Origin: Maribacter aquivivus
GTDB lineage: Bacteria > Bacteroidota > Bacteroidia > Flavobacteriales > Flavobacteriaceae
NCBI RefSeq assembly: GCF_900142175.1
Contig: NZ_FQZX01000002.1
Coordinates: 911,317 to 975,316, forward strand
Direction of reading: 5' to 3'
DNA: 64,000 bases
This document shows positions 36,482-45,638 of this stretch, one piece after another. A model generated the notes under the pieces. That model had not been told where the DNA came from. It saw only the letters and a program-made list of their open reading frames with translations, and ran no database searches. The translations under genes and the position numbers were made by a program. Position 1 is the stretch's first letter; every line of letters starts with the position of its first letter.

Positions 36482-36507
36482 AAAAGCAGGTCTATAGACC
36501 TGCTTTT
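36482..36507 (-). terminator. Terminator downstream of the DUF3570 gene
   Basis: A perfect palindrome, AAAAGCAGGTCTA followed by TAGACCTGCTTTT, sits 23 bp past the DUF3570 stop. On the minus strand it runs into TTTTTGCATTT. Confidence 0.85.
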
Positions 36508-36529
36508 CATTTCTTTTTAATCGTTAGTT

Positions 36530-37855
36530 TTAATCCATCACAAACTTAAACCCTGCGGTTACGATACTAGAACTAAAGGTAGTATCTCTATCATATTTAT
36601 AGAACTTTAAATCAATACTTTTAAGTCCGAGTTTCCAGATATGCATCTTTGTAAAAATATCTGTATAAGAAACTCCCAACCCAAATTGGTTTGCCGAGTA
36701 TTTCGACAAATCATAATCTGACGTATAAAAGGTATCAGTAGAAAGTGCTTCTTCATAACCATAGAAATAGTCTGCTGCCGATTGCTGATAATATCTATAC
36801 GATGGATAAACCGTAAACTTATCGGTAAGCTTAATAGGCACCTCTACACTTGCCGTATGTGAGTTGATACCCCAATCATCGTAATAATAACGATAGAAGG
36901 TTCTTACTACAAACGTTTCATTAATATACCAGTTTAAACGACCGCCGGCAGCCACCTTAAATCGACTATCTGGTAACTGTTCTATGGCATCTGCCAGTTG
37001 AAAATTATCTATAAAAGAGTCTGGAACATCGCTAAAATAAACACGTTGAAACGGAGTAGATAGCAATCCTTGCTGTTGTACAAAATCTAACGCCAAAGAT
37101 CCTTGTAAATTTTTACTTAGGATTTGAGAAAATCCGAATGCGACGGAATAAGAATTTCTTGATTCATCAGAAAACTCATTGAATATTGGGGCATAGTTCG
37201 TATTGCCTGTTATTGTATTATTAGTAAAAAGACCATTAGCTAAACCATTTGCTCCACTTGCGAAAGGTCTGAGTTCTGATGGATATATGGCATTCCATTT
37301 ATCTAAATAAACATTGGCATTTATACTGACCTCAGTATTTTTCTCATTGAATAGCTTCGTTAATCCACCACCAAAACCTAAAGAGAAATAATCATATTCT
37401 GAAGAGACCGATAGTTTACCTGACACGATTGTGTTTCTATCATCTGAACTATGGCTATACGAACCTGTAAGATTTGACCATACATCAGAACTTGAAGCAC
37501 CAGAACTTGCTACAAACGGATCAGCTGGTTGACCACCATCGAAAGGGTCTACATTACTTGAAGAAGCCGATGTATATGCCGAAACGCCTGCATCTATGGT
37601 TAGAACATCATCATCATTCAATGGTATTGACACCACAAATGTGCCTGTAAAATCTGTTAGGTCTTCTGTTCCTAAACCGCCACTTACCGCAGCATTGTCA
37701 CCATCTTGCGAATAATAACTTGTCAAGAAATCTACTTCGGTAGTTTCTAATACACGCTTTTTGTAGGTCTTTACAGAATCTTGAGTTTGTTGCGCGTAAC
37801 TTATAGAAAAGATAAGAAAGGCTATGATTGAAAATATTGTTTTACTATTTTTCAT
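36530..37855 (-). CDS. DUF3570 outer-membrane beta-barrel protein
   Basis: From Met at 37855 the protein is about 441 aa with a Sec signal peptide ending SYAQQ. The frame stays open upstream to 37921, but that start would overlap the DUF4266 gene and put the signal peptide inside. The mature part is a large barrel with RVLETTEVDFLTSYYSQDGDNAAVSGGLGTE-type opening, repeated Ser/Asp-rich strands and a final strand SIVTAGFKFVMD. DUF3570 proteins occur with DUF4266 lipoproteins, ApbE and thioredoxins, and the same set precedes it here. It may be an outer-membrane channel or scaffold of a redox system; its function is not established. Confidence 0.87.
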   Translation of the reverse strand: MKNSKTIFSIIAFLIFSISYAQQTQDSVKTYKKRVLETTEVDFLTSYYSQDGDNAAVSGGLGTEDLTDFTGTFVVSIPLNDDDVLTIDAGVSAYTSASSSNVDPFDGGQPADPFVASSGASSSDVWSNLTGSYSHSSDDRNTIVSGKLSVSSEYDYFSLGFGGGLTKLFNEKNTEVSINANVYLDKWNAIYPSELRPFASGANGLANGLFTNNTITGNTNYAPIFNEFSDESRNSYSVAFGFSQILSKNLQGSLALDFVQQQGLLSTPFQRVYFSDVPDSFIDNFQLADAIEQLPDSRFKVAAGGRLNWYINETFVVRTFYRYYYDDWGINSHTASVEVPIKLTDKFTVYPSYRYYQQSAADYFYGYEEALSTDTFYTSDYDLSKYSANQFGLGVSYTDIFTKMHIWKLGLKSIDLKFYKYDRDTTFSSSIVTAGFKFVMD

Positions 37856-37877
37856 CGGTATAAGATTGTCTCTTAAA

Positions 37878-38090
37878 TTAATTACAGCCACAGCCACCAC
37901 CAGTTTTTCCTCCATTTGCACCTACAGCTGCTTCCCTATACGAATGCATTGTTGTCAGGTTGCGATCTGCTTTTTTATCTTGCAAAACCATATCTGGATC
38001 ATTAATATTAATTTTCTCGTACTCTTTCAACACCGTACAGCTGCTAAAAGAAGCTGCTATGAGGGCAAAAATTAAAACCTTCTTCATCAT
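37878..38090 (-). CDS. DUF4266 small lipoprotein
   Basis: This 70-aa protein has a lipobox (FSSC, Cys18). The mature part is very short, with YEKININDPDMVLQDKKADRNLTTMHSYREAAVGANGG and a C-terminal GGGCGCN. DP-M and H-YREA-GG are hallmarks of DUF4266. The two C-terminal Cys could bind metal or cofactor. It overlaps the ApbE stop by 4 bp (ATGA) and precedes the DUF3570 gene by 22 bp, so translation is coupled. Function is unknown. Confidence 0.88.
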   Translation of the reverse strand: MMKKVLIFALIAASFSSCTVLKEYEKININDPDMVLQDKKADRNLTTMHSYREAAVGANGGKTGGGCGCN

Positions 38091-39067
38091 GATTTCTCTA
38101 TTTCTATATTCTTTGATGTTATAATATTTCCTCTATCGTCTATTATTATACATTCTATTTTTGGTAATTGATTGATACGATTTAAGCCCACTTCTATACC
38201 CATAACAAATACCGATGTTGCCAACGCATCAGCTAATTCTGCTTTAGGAGCAAATACGGTAACACTAATAATACCCGTTGCCGGATATCCACTTCGAGGG
38301 TCAATTATGTGCGTATATCGAATATCGTTGAAGGTTACATATTTTTCGTAATTACCAGATGTTACTACGGCCCCATTGGTTATAGGTAATAATGCAAAAA
38401 CCTTGTTCTTATCCATAGGATTGGTAATAGCAACCTTCCACTCTTTACCATCAGGTTGTTTTCCCCATGTATTCATGTCGCCAGATGCATTTATAATCCC
38501 TGCAACAACGCCTTTAGATTTCAACAATTCTTTTGCCCTATCTGCAGCGTAGCCTTTACCAATGGCACCGAAACCAATCTTCATGCCTTTTAGTTTCAAA
38601 AAAACCGTGCTGCTTTCTTTATCCAACACTATATTTTGAAAACCAACTTTTGACACAGATGCTTTGATTGAATCTGCGGAAGGCATAACCGTCATGCTAC
38701 CATCAAACTTCCAAATTTTATCCATAGAGGCATAACTGACATCAAAAGCTCCATCCGTTAGTTTAGAAATACCGATTGCCCTTTGAATTAAATCAAATAA
38801 TTCAGCATCTACTTTTACTGGTCGCAATCCTGCATTTCTGTTAATTTCTGAAGTCTGCGAGTTCGTATCCCAAGAAGATATTAACTTTTCATTTCTTGTT
38901 ATTTCATTGATAGCCATATCAATATATACATCACCTTCAACAGGATCTTTAGCCACAACAGTAATATCAAAACGACTACCCATTAATTTAATAGTACGCT
39001 TATAGGGCTCTTGGGCATAGAGTAGACCAACAGAAAATATAATTAATATGAGAAGTAGTTTCTTCAA
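38087..39067 (-). CDS. apbE: FAD:protein FMN transferase (ApbE)
   Basis: This 326-aa protein has a signal peptide ending LLYAQ (residue ~19). ApbE motifs are KLMGSRFDITV, FGAIGKGYAADRAKELL for FAD binding, NASGDMNTWG, and YTHIIDPRSGYPA with the Mg-binding residues. It covalently attaches FMN to a Ser or Thr of an exported or membrane protein. No protein in this operon shows the usual D-x-x-(S/T)-(G/S)-A-T flavinylation motif, so the substrate is probably encoded elsewhere or uses another site. It lies 1 bp after the thioredoxin gene. Confidence 0.94.
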   Translation of the reverse strand: MKKLLLILIIFSVGLLYAQEPYKRTIKLMGSRFDITVVAKDPVEGDVYIDMAINEITRNEKLISSWDTNSQTSEINRNAGLRPVKVDAELFDLIQRAIGISKLTDGAFDVSYASMDKIWKFDGSMTVMPSADSIKASVSKVGFQNIVLDKESSTVFLKLKGMKIGFGAIGKGYAADRAKELLKSKGVVAGIINASGDMNTWGKQPDGKEWKVAITNPMDKNKVFALLPITNGAVVTSGNYEKYVTFNDIRYTHIIDPRSGYPATGIISVTVFAPKAELADALATSVFVMGIEVGLNRINQLPKIECIIIDDRGNIITSKNIEIEKS

Positions 39068-39068
39068 A

Positions 39069-39509
39069 CTATTTTATAAATGAATTCAATTCTTTTATGT
39101 ACTCTTTGGGAGTCAATTTCTTATAACTCGTTTCTCCATAAACTTCACCATTGGCATTCATAACCACAACAAAAGGAAATACTCCCTGTTTATTATACTT
39201 TTCTGCTAATGCCTTGTTTTTATTCAATAGCTCTTCTGGCAGTGCATTATTCTTTCTTCGAGGAAAATCTGCTTGTAACATTACATAATGCTTTTTTGCA
39301 TAAACTTTAAACTCATCTGTTGACCAAACTTCTCTATCAAGCTTTATACAAGGTGCACACCAATCTGAACCTTGAAATACAAGTATAATTGGTAAATTAT
39401 TCATTTTAGCAAACTTTTTTGCTGTTGTAAAATCTGTATTCCACTCTTGAGCTGTTATTGAACTCACACTTGCTACTGCAAATAACAGTAATACTATATA
39501 TTTTTTCAT
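39069..39509 (-). CDS. Exported thioredoxin-family protein
   Basis: From Met at 39509 this is a 146-aa protein with a Sec signal (MKKYIVLLLFAVASVSSITAQ). An upstream in-frame Met at 39533 would add eight residues ahead of the signal. The thioredoxin-like domain has the active site DWCAPC, preceded by IILVFQGS, and the cis-Pro region GVFPFVVVMN. It belongs to the Thioredoxin_7/DsbD-gamma-like group and should reduce or isomerise periplasmic disulfides. It is first in the Trx-ApbE-DUF4266-DUF3570 set, 53 bp downstream of the efflux adaptor gene. Confidence 0.88.
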   Translation of the reverse strand: MKKYIVLLLFAVASVSSITAQEWNTDFTTAKKFAKMNNLPIILVFQGSDWCAPCIKLDREVWSTDEFKVYAKKHYVMLQADFPRRKNNALPEELLNKNKALAEKYNKQGVFPFVVVMNANGEVYGETSYKKLTPKEYIKELNSFIK

Positions 39510-39586
39510 ATTTATTGCATTTAACGAACTCATACTAAGTCAACTATTATACCAATAACTTTCTTTTAAGGCATATATTTTTTAAC

Positions 39587-40729
39587 CTACTCCCCTATCA
39601 GGCTAAACGCACCTTTTGATAAAAATTGTGCATCTTGCTTTAAAGTTGATGAATTACTGACCGAAGTCCTATTTTTATAACTACCTAAGATCTTGACAGG
39701 TACTTGCTTAAAATAATACGTATCGCCTTTCTTCTCTTCTAAAAATAGTACAAACGATTCGTTTTCAACCACGGCAATAGCCTCTGAAGGCAGGGACATT
39801 TGCTTTGTTGTTTCTATAATAATATTTGCCTCTACAAACATTCCCGTAAGAAAATTAGCTTCGTCTTCATTCTCTATATGCGCATGAACCTTTATCGTTC
39901 TATTTTCTCCTATTGAGGTACCGACCAAATGGACCTCTGCAAAATACAACTCTTTAGAAGCTTCTGGTATTTTAAATTCTACCACCTGATCTTTTTTTAC
40001 TTTCATAATATCTTTTTCGAAAACCGAAAGTTCTAAATGAATATGGTCATTATTAATGATTTCCATAATGGAGGTTGCCGGAGAAACATACGTTCCTTTC
40101 GAAACATTTACGCTTGTAATACTACCATCAATTGGTGCATAAATAGAAGCTACCGAACTTATATTTCCTTTTTCTACTTGTTCTGGTGATATATTCAACA
40201 TGCTTAGTTGCTTTTGTAGTCCGTTATATTTTGCTACCCCAGTTTTATAATCGCTCTCTGCTTTCAAAAAGCTTTTCTGAGATGTTATGTTTTCGGCTAC
40301 CATTGTTTGCTGACGTTCATATTCTGCCTTTAAATAACCCAACTGCCCGTTGACCTCCATATACTGTTGTTGTAAGGATACAAACTCCGGATTTTCAATA
40401 GTAACCAACAACTGCCCTTTACGTACTTTATCTCCAATTAACAATGGTGTTGCTTTAATATAACCGCCCATTGTTGCACTTACCACCGCTCTATTTTCGG
40501 GTGGCACATCTATCATACCCGATGTGGTTACCATTACCGGAAAATCACTTTCAGTCATACTAGCGATTTCCATTTTATTTTGGTCGAATTGTGCCTGCGT
40601 AATTTGAATTCGATCATCTGTTTGTGCTTCAGATGCGCCATTCTCATTTGATTTGCTTTCTGTATCTCCACAACTTGAAATTATGCCGAGAATGAAAACG
40701 GTTACTATTTTGTATATATATTTTTGCAT
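39587..40729 (-). CDS. RND metal-efflux periplasmic adaptor lipoprotein (CzcB/CusB-like)
   Basis: This 380-aa protein has a lipobox (ISSC, Cys20). The membrane-fusion layout is clear: a beta-barrel strand and lipoyl half-motif (GGYIKATPLLIGDKVRKGQLLVTIEN), a helical hairpin (QQQYMEVNGQLGYLKAEYERQQ), the second lipoyl half (IYAPIDGSITSVNVSKGTYV) and the C-terminal barrel. It links the inner-membrane pump to the outer-membrane channel, both encoded by the gene 10 bp upstream. No CusF-like or His-rich metal-binding extension is present on this protein. Confidence 0.93.
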   Translation of the reverse strand: MQKYIYKIVTVFILGIISSCGDTESKSNENGASEAQTDDRIQITQAQFDQNKMEIASMTESDFPVMVTTSGMIDVPPENRAVVSATMGGYIKATPLLIGDKVRKGQLLVTIENPEFVSLQQQYMEVNGQLGYLKAEYERQQTMVAENITSQKSFLKAESDYKTGVAKYNGLQKQLSMLNISPEQVEKGNISSVASIYAPIDGSITSVNVSKGTYVSPATSIMEIINNDHIHLELSVFEKDIMKVKKDQVVEFKIPEASKELYFAEVHLVGTSIGENRTIKVHAHIENEDEANFLTGMFVEANIIIETTKQMSLPSEAIAVVENESFVLFLEEKKGDTYYFKQVPVKILGSYKNRTSVSNSSTLKQDAQFLSKGAFSLIGE

Positions 40730-40739
40730 GATGCCCTAT

Positions 40740-43700
40740 TTATAATGTTAAGAAATTAATGTCTGTAGCAGTTTCGTTATACTCTTTCAGCTTATCTAGA
40801 TAGCCCAATTTTATATCATAGGCACTTTCTAAACTCTGTATATATTGATAGAAATCAATTTCACCATTTCTAAAACTGATGTTTGCGGTTTTCAATATTT
40901 CATCGGATAGCTCTGCGCCTTCATTCTCATAATAATTCAATGAGTTTTGAATCTGCACGATTTTTTGCCTCAAAATTTCTTGCTTCGATTTAATTTGGAT
41001 TTTATATGCAACAGACTCGGTCACCGCTCTTTCTTTCGCAATTTTTGATGCCTTGATTCTAGAAGCGTTACCACTAAATAATAGCGGGATTTTTAGCCCT
41101 AATTGATAGCCTAAAAGATTATCGTTTAATTCTGAGTTGGATCCTTGAAAATAAGCTAGACTGATATCTGGCAATAGCTGCTGCTTTTCTAATTTACGCT
41201 CTGCAGCCATTAATTGCATATTATTTTCATAATATACTGACTCAGGAGAAGCGTCTACATTTATATCTTGAACTTCAATTTTCAAGTTCATTTCTTCAGA
41301 AATAACTAAACTATCTTCTGCCTGAATTAGTTGTAACAAATTGGCATACGCAGCGGACTTTTGTTGAATAGCTTGCTGATAGTCTAGATTGATTTTTTGC
41401 TGTTTAGAGGCCGCGGTTATTTTCTCTAAATAATTGGTTTCCCCTAGTTCAAACCTTCTCGCTGCCACTTGTGAAAAATTGGCATACAAACTATCTAGTC
41501 TTTTATAGACCCTAACTTTTTCTCGTGCAATTTGATACTCGTAATAACTTCTCGTAACATCCCTAGTTATCGCCTTACGCTTAATATCATATTCACTTTT
41601 CACCAAACTAGTCTTCACCTTATTAACCTTCTTTTCAGAAAAATTAGCAGTCGGAAAACGAAAATCTTGCTGTACGCCAAATACCTTTAATGGTACATTG
41701 TTGATGGCTAGATTATTTTCATCATATTCATAATACACATGTGTTTTATTGAACATAAATGCACTATTGATCAATGCTTCAGATTCATCAACCTTTAGTC
41801 GACCTGCTTTTAAACCCATGTTATTTTCTATAGCTAGGGGAATTAATTCATCAAGATTCTGACTTTTTGATTCTTGTGCCGATGCGCCAATTGAAATAAG
41901 CAATGCAACAAAAGCAATTCCATTTTGCAAAGTAGTTTTAGGAATTGGTTTTCTTGAGTTTTCATGTTTATCAAAAATGGAATATAACACCGGTAATACT
42001 ACTAAGGTCAATATAGTTGCCGTAAACAGACCACCTATAACCACTGTGGCCAAAGGTCTCTGAACTTCTGCCCCTGCATTGGTAGATATTGCCATGGGCA
42101 AGAAGCCTAGTGCTGCAGCAGATGCTGTTAACAATACTGCTCGTAAACGGTCTTTTGTACCTTGTTTTATTAAATCATCTAAACTATCAAAAGAATACTT
42201 TTTCAACTCTTTAAAATGCTCTATCAAAACGATACCATTTAATACTGCAATACCGAACAATGCAATGAAACCTACCCCTGCAGAAATACTGAACGGTAAA
42301 CCTCTCATCCATAACAACAATACACCACCAACTGCTGCCAACGGAATTGCGGAATATATCATAAGAGCTTCTTTTACAGATTTAAATGCAAAATATAGCA
42401 ATACAAAAATGAGTACTAGCGCTATGGGTACTGCTACTAAAAGCCGGTCTCGGGCACTTTGTAAGTTTTCAAACTGACCACCATAGGTAATGGTGTACCC
42501 TGCCGGTAATTTTACATTTTCATTTATTAGTTTTTGAACATCATCTACTACAGATTGCAAATCGCGATTACGGACATTTACCCCCACCACTGTTCTTCTT
42601 TTCGTGTCATCTCTAGAAATTTTTGCTGCGCCTTTTTTATACGTAATATCTGCCAACTCGCTTAAAGGAATCTTTCCTCCATCGGGCAAATCAACATATA
42701 GGTTTTTAAGGTCATCAATATCTTGTCGTTTTGCTTTATCTAAGCGCACGACTAAATCGAACCTTTTTTCACCTTCAAAAACATTTCCGGCAGTTTTACC
42801 GGCAAATCCCATAGAGACCAAATCGTTCAGTTCCTGAATATTTAATCCGAAGCGAGCAATTTTGGCTCGGTCATAATCAACACTCATTTCGGGCAAACCT
42901 GCAATTTTCTCTACACTTATATCTGCAGCTCCTTCAACGTCTTTAATCAGTACTCCGATTTCATTTCCTTTTTTGGCTAGAACGTCTAAATCAGGACCGA
43001 ATATCTTTATGGCAATATCTGCACGAACACCTGTAATCAATTCATTAAAACGCATTTCTATAGGCTGCGTAAATTCTACTTCCATACCCGGAATAATGGC
43101 TAATGCCTCTTTGAATTTATCGGCTAGCTCGTCTTTAGATTTTGCACTTGTCCACTCCCCTTTTGGTGCCAGTTTTATGATGACATCACTTTCTTCCATA
43201 GACATAGGATCGGTGGGTACTTCGGCAGCTCCAATTCTAGTGACTACTTGCTGAACCTCTGGAAAATTATCGAGTAAAATCTTCTCAATCTCGGTGGTAA
43301 TCTCTACCGTTTTACTTAATGAAGTTCCTGTTTTTAGTACGGGCTGAATTACAAAATCACCTTCATCTAAAGTTGGTACAAACTCGCCGCCCATAGTGGT
43401 ATATAAAATAGTTGCCCCTATGAGTAGAATCGCTGCAATACCTAAAACCAATTTCTTGCTTTGCAAAGTCCAATTTATAATAGGGTCATATTTCTTATTC
43501 AACCATTTCATTAAACGAACAGAAATATTCTTATCTGACTCTTTTGACGGTTTTAAAAATATCGATGCAGCTACTGGTACATAAGTAAAACACAAGATCA
43601 TCGCACCAATTAGTGCGAAACTAAACGTCAACGCCATAGGCTTGAACATTTTACCTTCTACTCCGCTTAAAGATAGAATGGGTATAAAAACAATTAATAT

Positions 43701-45077
43701 AATCAACTGCCCAAAAATGGCAGAATTCATCATTTTAGATGCTCCGTCAAAAGTAATTTCATCTTTTAGCTGCTGCTGTTCTGTTTTGTCTAAACTATTA
43801 ATCTCATGTTGCTTTCTTGTAATTTCAAAGGCAATAAATTCTACAATAATTACCGCACCATCTATAATAATACCAAAATCAATAGCCCCCAAGCTCATTA
43901 AATTGGCATCTACGCCAAATATATACATGAGCGATAAGGCAAATAATAAACACAGGGGAATTACAGATGCGACTACTAAACCTGACCTAAAATTACCGAG
44001 CAGTAATACCACTACAAAAATGACAATTAAACATCCTAGAATTAAGTTCTCGCTAACGGTGAAGGTTGTTTTGGCAATAAGCTCGCTTCGTTCTAAAAAC
44101 GGATTAATATAAACGCCTTTTGGTAACGACGTTGAAATTTCGACAACTCGTTCTTTTACTGCTTCAATCACTTTTTTAGAGTTCGCATCTTTCAACATCA
44201 TTACTTGACCCAATACCTTCTCGCCTTCGCCATTACCAGTAATAGCACCAAAACGAACCGCACTACCAAAATCAACCGTAGCCACATCCTTAATATAAAT
44301 TGGTAGTCCGCCTTTAGTTGTAATAACAATATTTCGAATATCCTCAAGAGAAGAGACCAATCCTTCACCGCGAATAAAGAATGCCTGATTTACCTTTTCA
44401 ATATACCCGCCACCCGAAACACTATTGTTAGTTTCCAGCGCTTTAAAAACATCACTGGCAGTGATATTCATAGCATTAAGTTTTTGGGTATTTATAGCAA
44501 CTTCATATTGTTTTAGAAATCCGCCCCAGGTGTTGACCTCAACCACACCGGGTATACCAGACAATTGGCGTTTTACAATCCAATCTTGTATGGTTCTTAG
44601 TTCGGTTGTTGTATACTCGTCCTTATACTCTGGCTCTACTTCTAAAACATATTGATAGATTTCACCCAGCCCTGTCGTTATAGGTCCCATTTGTGGTGTA
44701 CCAAAACCTGCTGGTATTTTCTCTAAAGCCGAAGCAATTTTCTCTGCTATAAGTTGCCTCGGCAAATACGTACCTAAATCATCGTCAAAAACGATAGTAA
44801 CAACAGACAAACCAAACTTAGACACAGAACGAATTTCTTTCACTCCCGGCAAGTTTGCCATTTCTAGCTCTACCGGATAAGTTATGAATTGCTCCATATC
44901 TTGCGTAGATAAATTACGTGATGTCGTAATTACCTGAACCTGATTATTAGTGACATCTGGCACTGCCCCAATAGGTATTTGTGAAAGTGCAAATAGCCCG
45001 TATCCAATAATAAATACGGTAAACAAAAGAATAATAAGCTTATTCTTTAAGCTGAAATTAATGATATGTGATAGCAT
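40740..45077 (-). CDS. CzcA-type heavy-metal RND pump fused to a TolC-like outer-membrane factor
   Basis: This 1445-aa protein joins two proteins. Residues 1-~1035 are a complete HME-type RND transporter (12 predicted membrane helices, two porter loops). The TM4 signature AIDFGIIIDGAVIIVE places Asp400, Asp406 and Glu413 at the spacing of CzcA (Asp402/Asp408/Glu415), favouring Co/Zn/Cd/Ni rather than Cu/Ag. Residues ~1068-1445 are a TolC/CzcC-like factor with long coiled-coil repeats. The junction (~1045-1065) is itself signal-peptide-like, hydrophobic with ASAQ at its end. CzcA-CzcC fusions are known in Bacteroidota. The pump exports metal from periplasm or cytoplasm together with the adaptor. 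Confidence 0.94.
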   Translation of the reverse strand: MLSHIINFSLKNKLIILLFTVFIIGYGLFALSQIPIGAVPDVTNNQVQVITTSRNLSTQDMEQFITYPVELEMANLPGVKEIRSVSKFGLSVVTIVFDDDLGTYLPRQLIAEKIASALEKIPAGFGTPQMGPITTGLGEIYQYVLEVEPEYKDEYTTTELRTIQDWIVKRQLSGIPGVVEVNTWGGFLKQYEVAINTQKLNAMNITASDVFKALETNNSVSGGGYIEKVNQAFFIRGEGLVSSLEDIRNIVITTKGGLPIYIKDVATVDFGSAVRFGAITGNGEGEKVLGQVMMLKDANSKKVIEAVKERVVEISTSLPKGVYINPFLERSELIAKTTFTVSENLILGCLIVIFVVVLLLGNFRSGLVVASVIPLCLLFALSLMYIFGVDANLMSLGAIDFGIIIDGAVIIVEFIAFEITRKQHEINSLDKTEQQQLKDEITFDGASKMMNSAIFGQLIILIVFIPILSLSGVEGKMFKPMALTFSFALIGAMILCFTYVPVAASIFLKPSKESDKNISVRLMKWLNKKYDPIINWTLQSKKLVLGIAAILLIGATILYTTMGGEFVPTLDEGDFVIQPVLKTGTSLSKTVEITTEIEKILLDNFPEVQQVVTRIGAAEVPTDPMSMEESDVIIKLAPKGEWTSAKSKDELADKFKEALAIIPGMEVEFTQPIEMRFNELITGVRADIAIKIFGPDLDVLAKKGNEIGVLIKDVEGAADISVEKIAGLPEMSVDYDRAKIARFGLNIQELNDLVSMGFAGKTAGNVFEGEKRFDLVVRLDKAKRQDIDDLKNLYVDLPDGGKIPLSELADITYKKGAAKISRDDTKRRTVVGVNVRNRDLQSVVDDVQKLINENVKLPAGYTITYGGQFENLQSARDRLLVAVPIALVLIFVLLYFAFKSVKEALMIYSAIPLAAVGGVLLLWMRGLPFSISAGVGFIALFGIAVLNGIVLIEHFKELKKYSFDSLDDLIKQGTKDRLRAVLLTASAAALGFLPMAISTNAGAEVQRPLATVVIGGLFTATILTLVVLPVLYSIFDKHENSRKPIPKTTLQNGIAFVALLISIGASAQESKSQNLDELIPLAIENNMGLKAGRLKVDESEALINSAFMFNKTHVYYEYDENNLAINNVPLKVFGVQQDFRFPTANFSEKKVNKVKTSLVKSEYDIKRKAITRDVTRSYYEYQIAREKVRVYKRLDSLYANFSQVAARRFELGETNYLEKITAASKQQKINLDYQQAIQQKSAAYANLLQLIQAEDSLVISEEMNLKIEVQDINVDASPESVYYENNMQLMAAERKLEKQQLLPDISLAYFQGSNSELNDNLLGYQLGLKIPLLFSGNASRIKASKIAKERAVTESVAYKIQIKSKQEILRQKIVQIQNSLNYYENEGAELSDEILKTANISFRNGEIDFYQYIQSLESAYDIKLGYLDKLKEYNETATDINFLTL

Positions 45078-45155
45078 CTTTTCATATAAATCAATGTGAA
45101 TCGCTCAAATTCATAAATATGAATCTGAACTAAAAAATTAAAAAAATCGATTGTA

Positions 45156-45557
45156 TTATGAAATGCGTGGTGGCTGTAAAATGCCTTGTGAGTGCAATGA
45201 AGAAGAAGGTGCTTGGTAATAGAAATTTGAGGGTGTATAATCTGAAAATTCTACTTCGTTTAATTCTGATTTATAGGTGTTAATAAAAACGTCGGCAACA
45301 GAAATATGCGATGCACCGCTATGATTAAAAGGTAATTTTTCGTGATCTTTCTTTTCTTCTTGATGATCGCGTTGATGGTCTGCCTTTAACTCACCGTAAT
45401 GCTTAGAAAGAAAAACAATGACATTATCGCCATATTGCTCACTATGAAATTGAGCATGCTCAATTAATTCATCTAATTGAACAATATCATCATAATGTAC
45501 ACCAAAGCTTTGCAGCATGATGAGCGAAGATAACAATATGGAAAACAGTTTGTTCAC
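45156..45557 (-). CDS. His-rich exported protein upstream of the metal pump
   Basis: This 133-aa protein begins with a signal-peptide-like stretch (MNKLFSILLSSLIMLQSFGV). Ten His residues occur at 21, 34, 38, 53, 61, 65, 72, 79, 84 and 122, many in an acidic/basic helical stretch (ADHQRDHQEEKKDHEK). The C-terminus ends in a QPPR motif. It is 78 bp upstream of the CzcA fusion gene on the same strand, so it is probably the first gene of the metal-efflux operon. A periplasmic metal-buffering or sensing role is inferred from composition and position; I recognise no named family. Confidence 0.75.
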   Translation of the reverse strand: MNKLFSILLSSLIMLQSFGVHYDDIVQLDELIEHAQFHSEQYGDNVIVFLSKHYGELKADHQRDHQEEKKDHEKLPFNHSGASHISVADVFINTYKSELNEVEFSDYTPSNFYYQAPSSSLHSQGILQPPRIS

Positions 45558-45638
45558 GTTAGTAAAATTAATAAAATTATAAGCACCTATTATTTAAATT
45601 CAGTTTAAACTAAATGGTTATTTAATTCATAACTATTT

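Noticed and set aside
43642..44112. Long plus-strand frame (156 codons) inside the CzcA gene, with several others at 42079-44655
   Set aside because: They lie antisense to clearly conserved pump motifs and have the Ser/Ile/Thr-rich composition of complementary-strand shadows.
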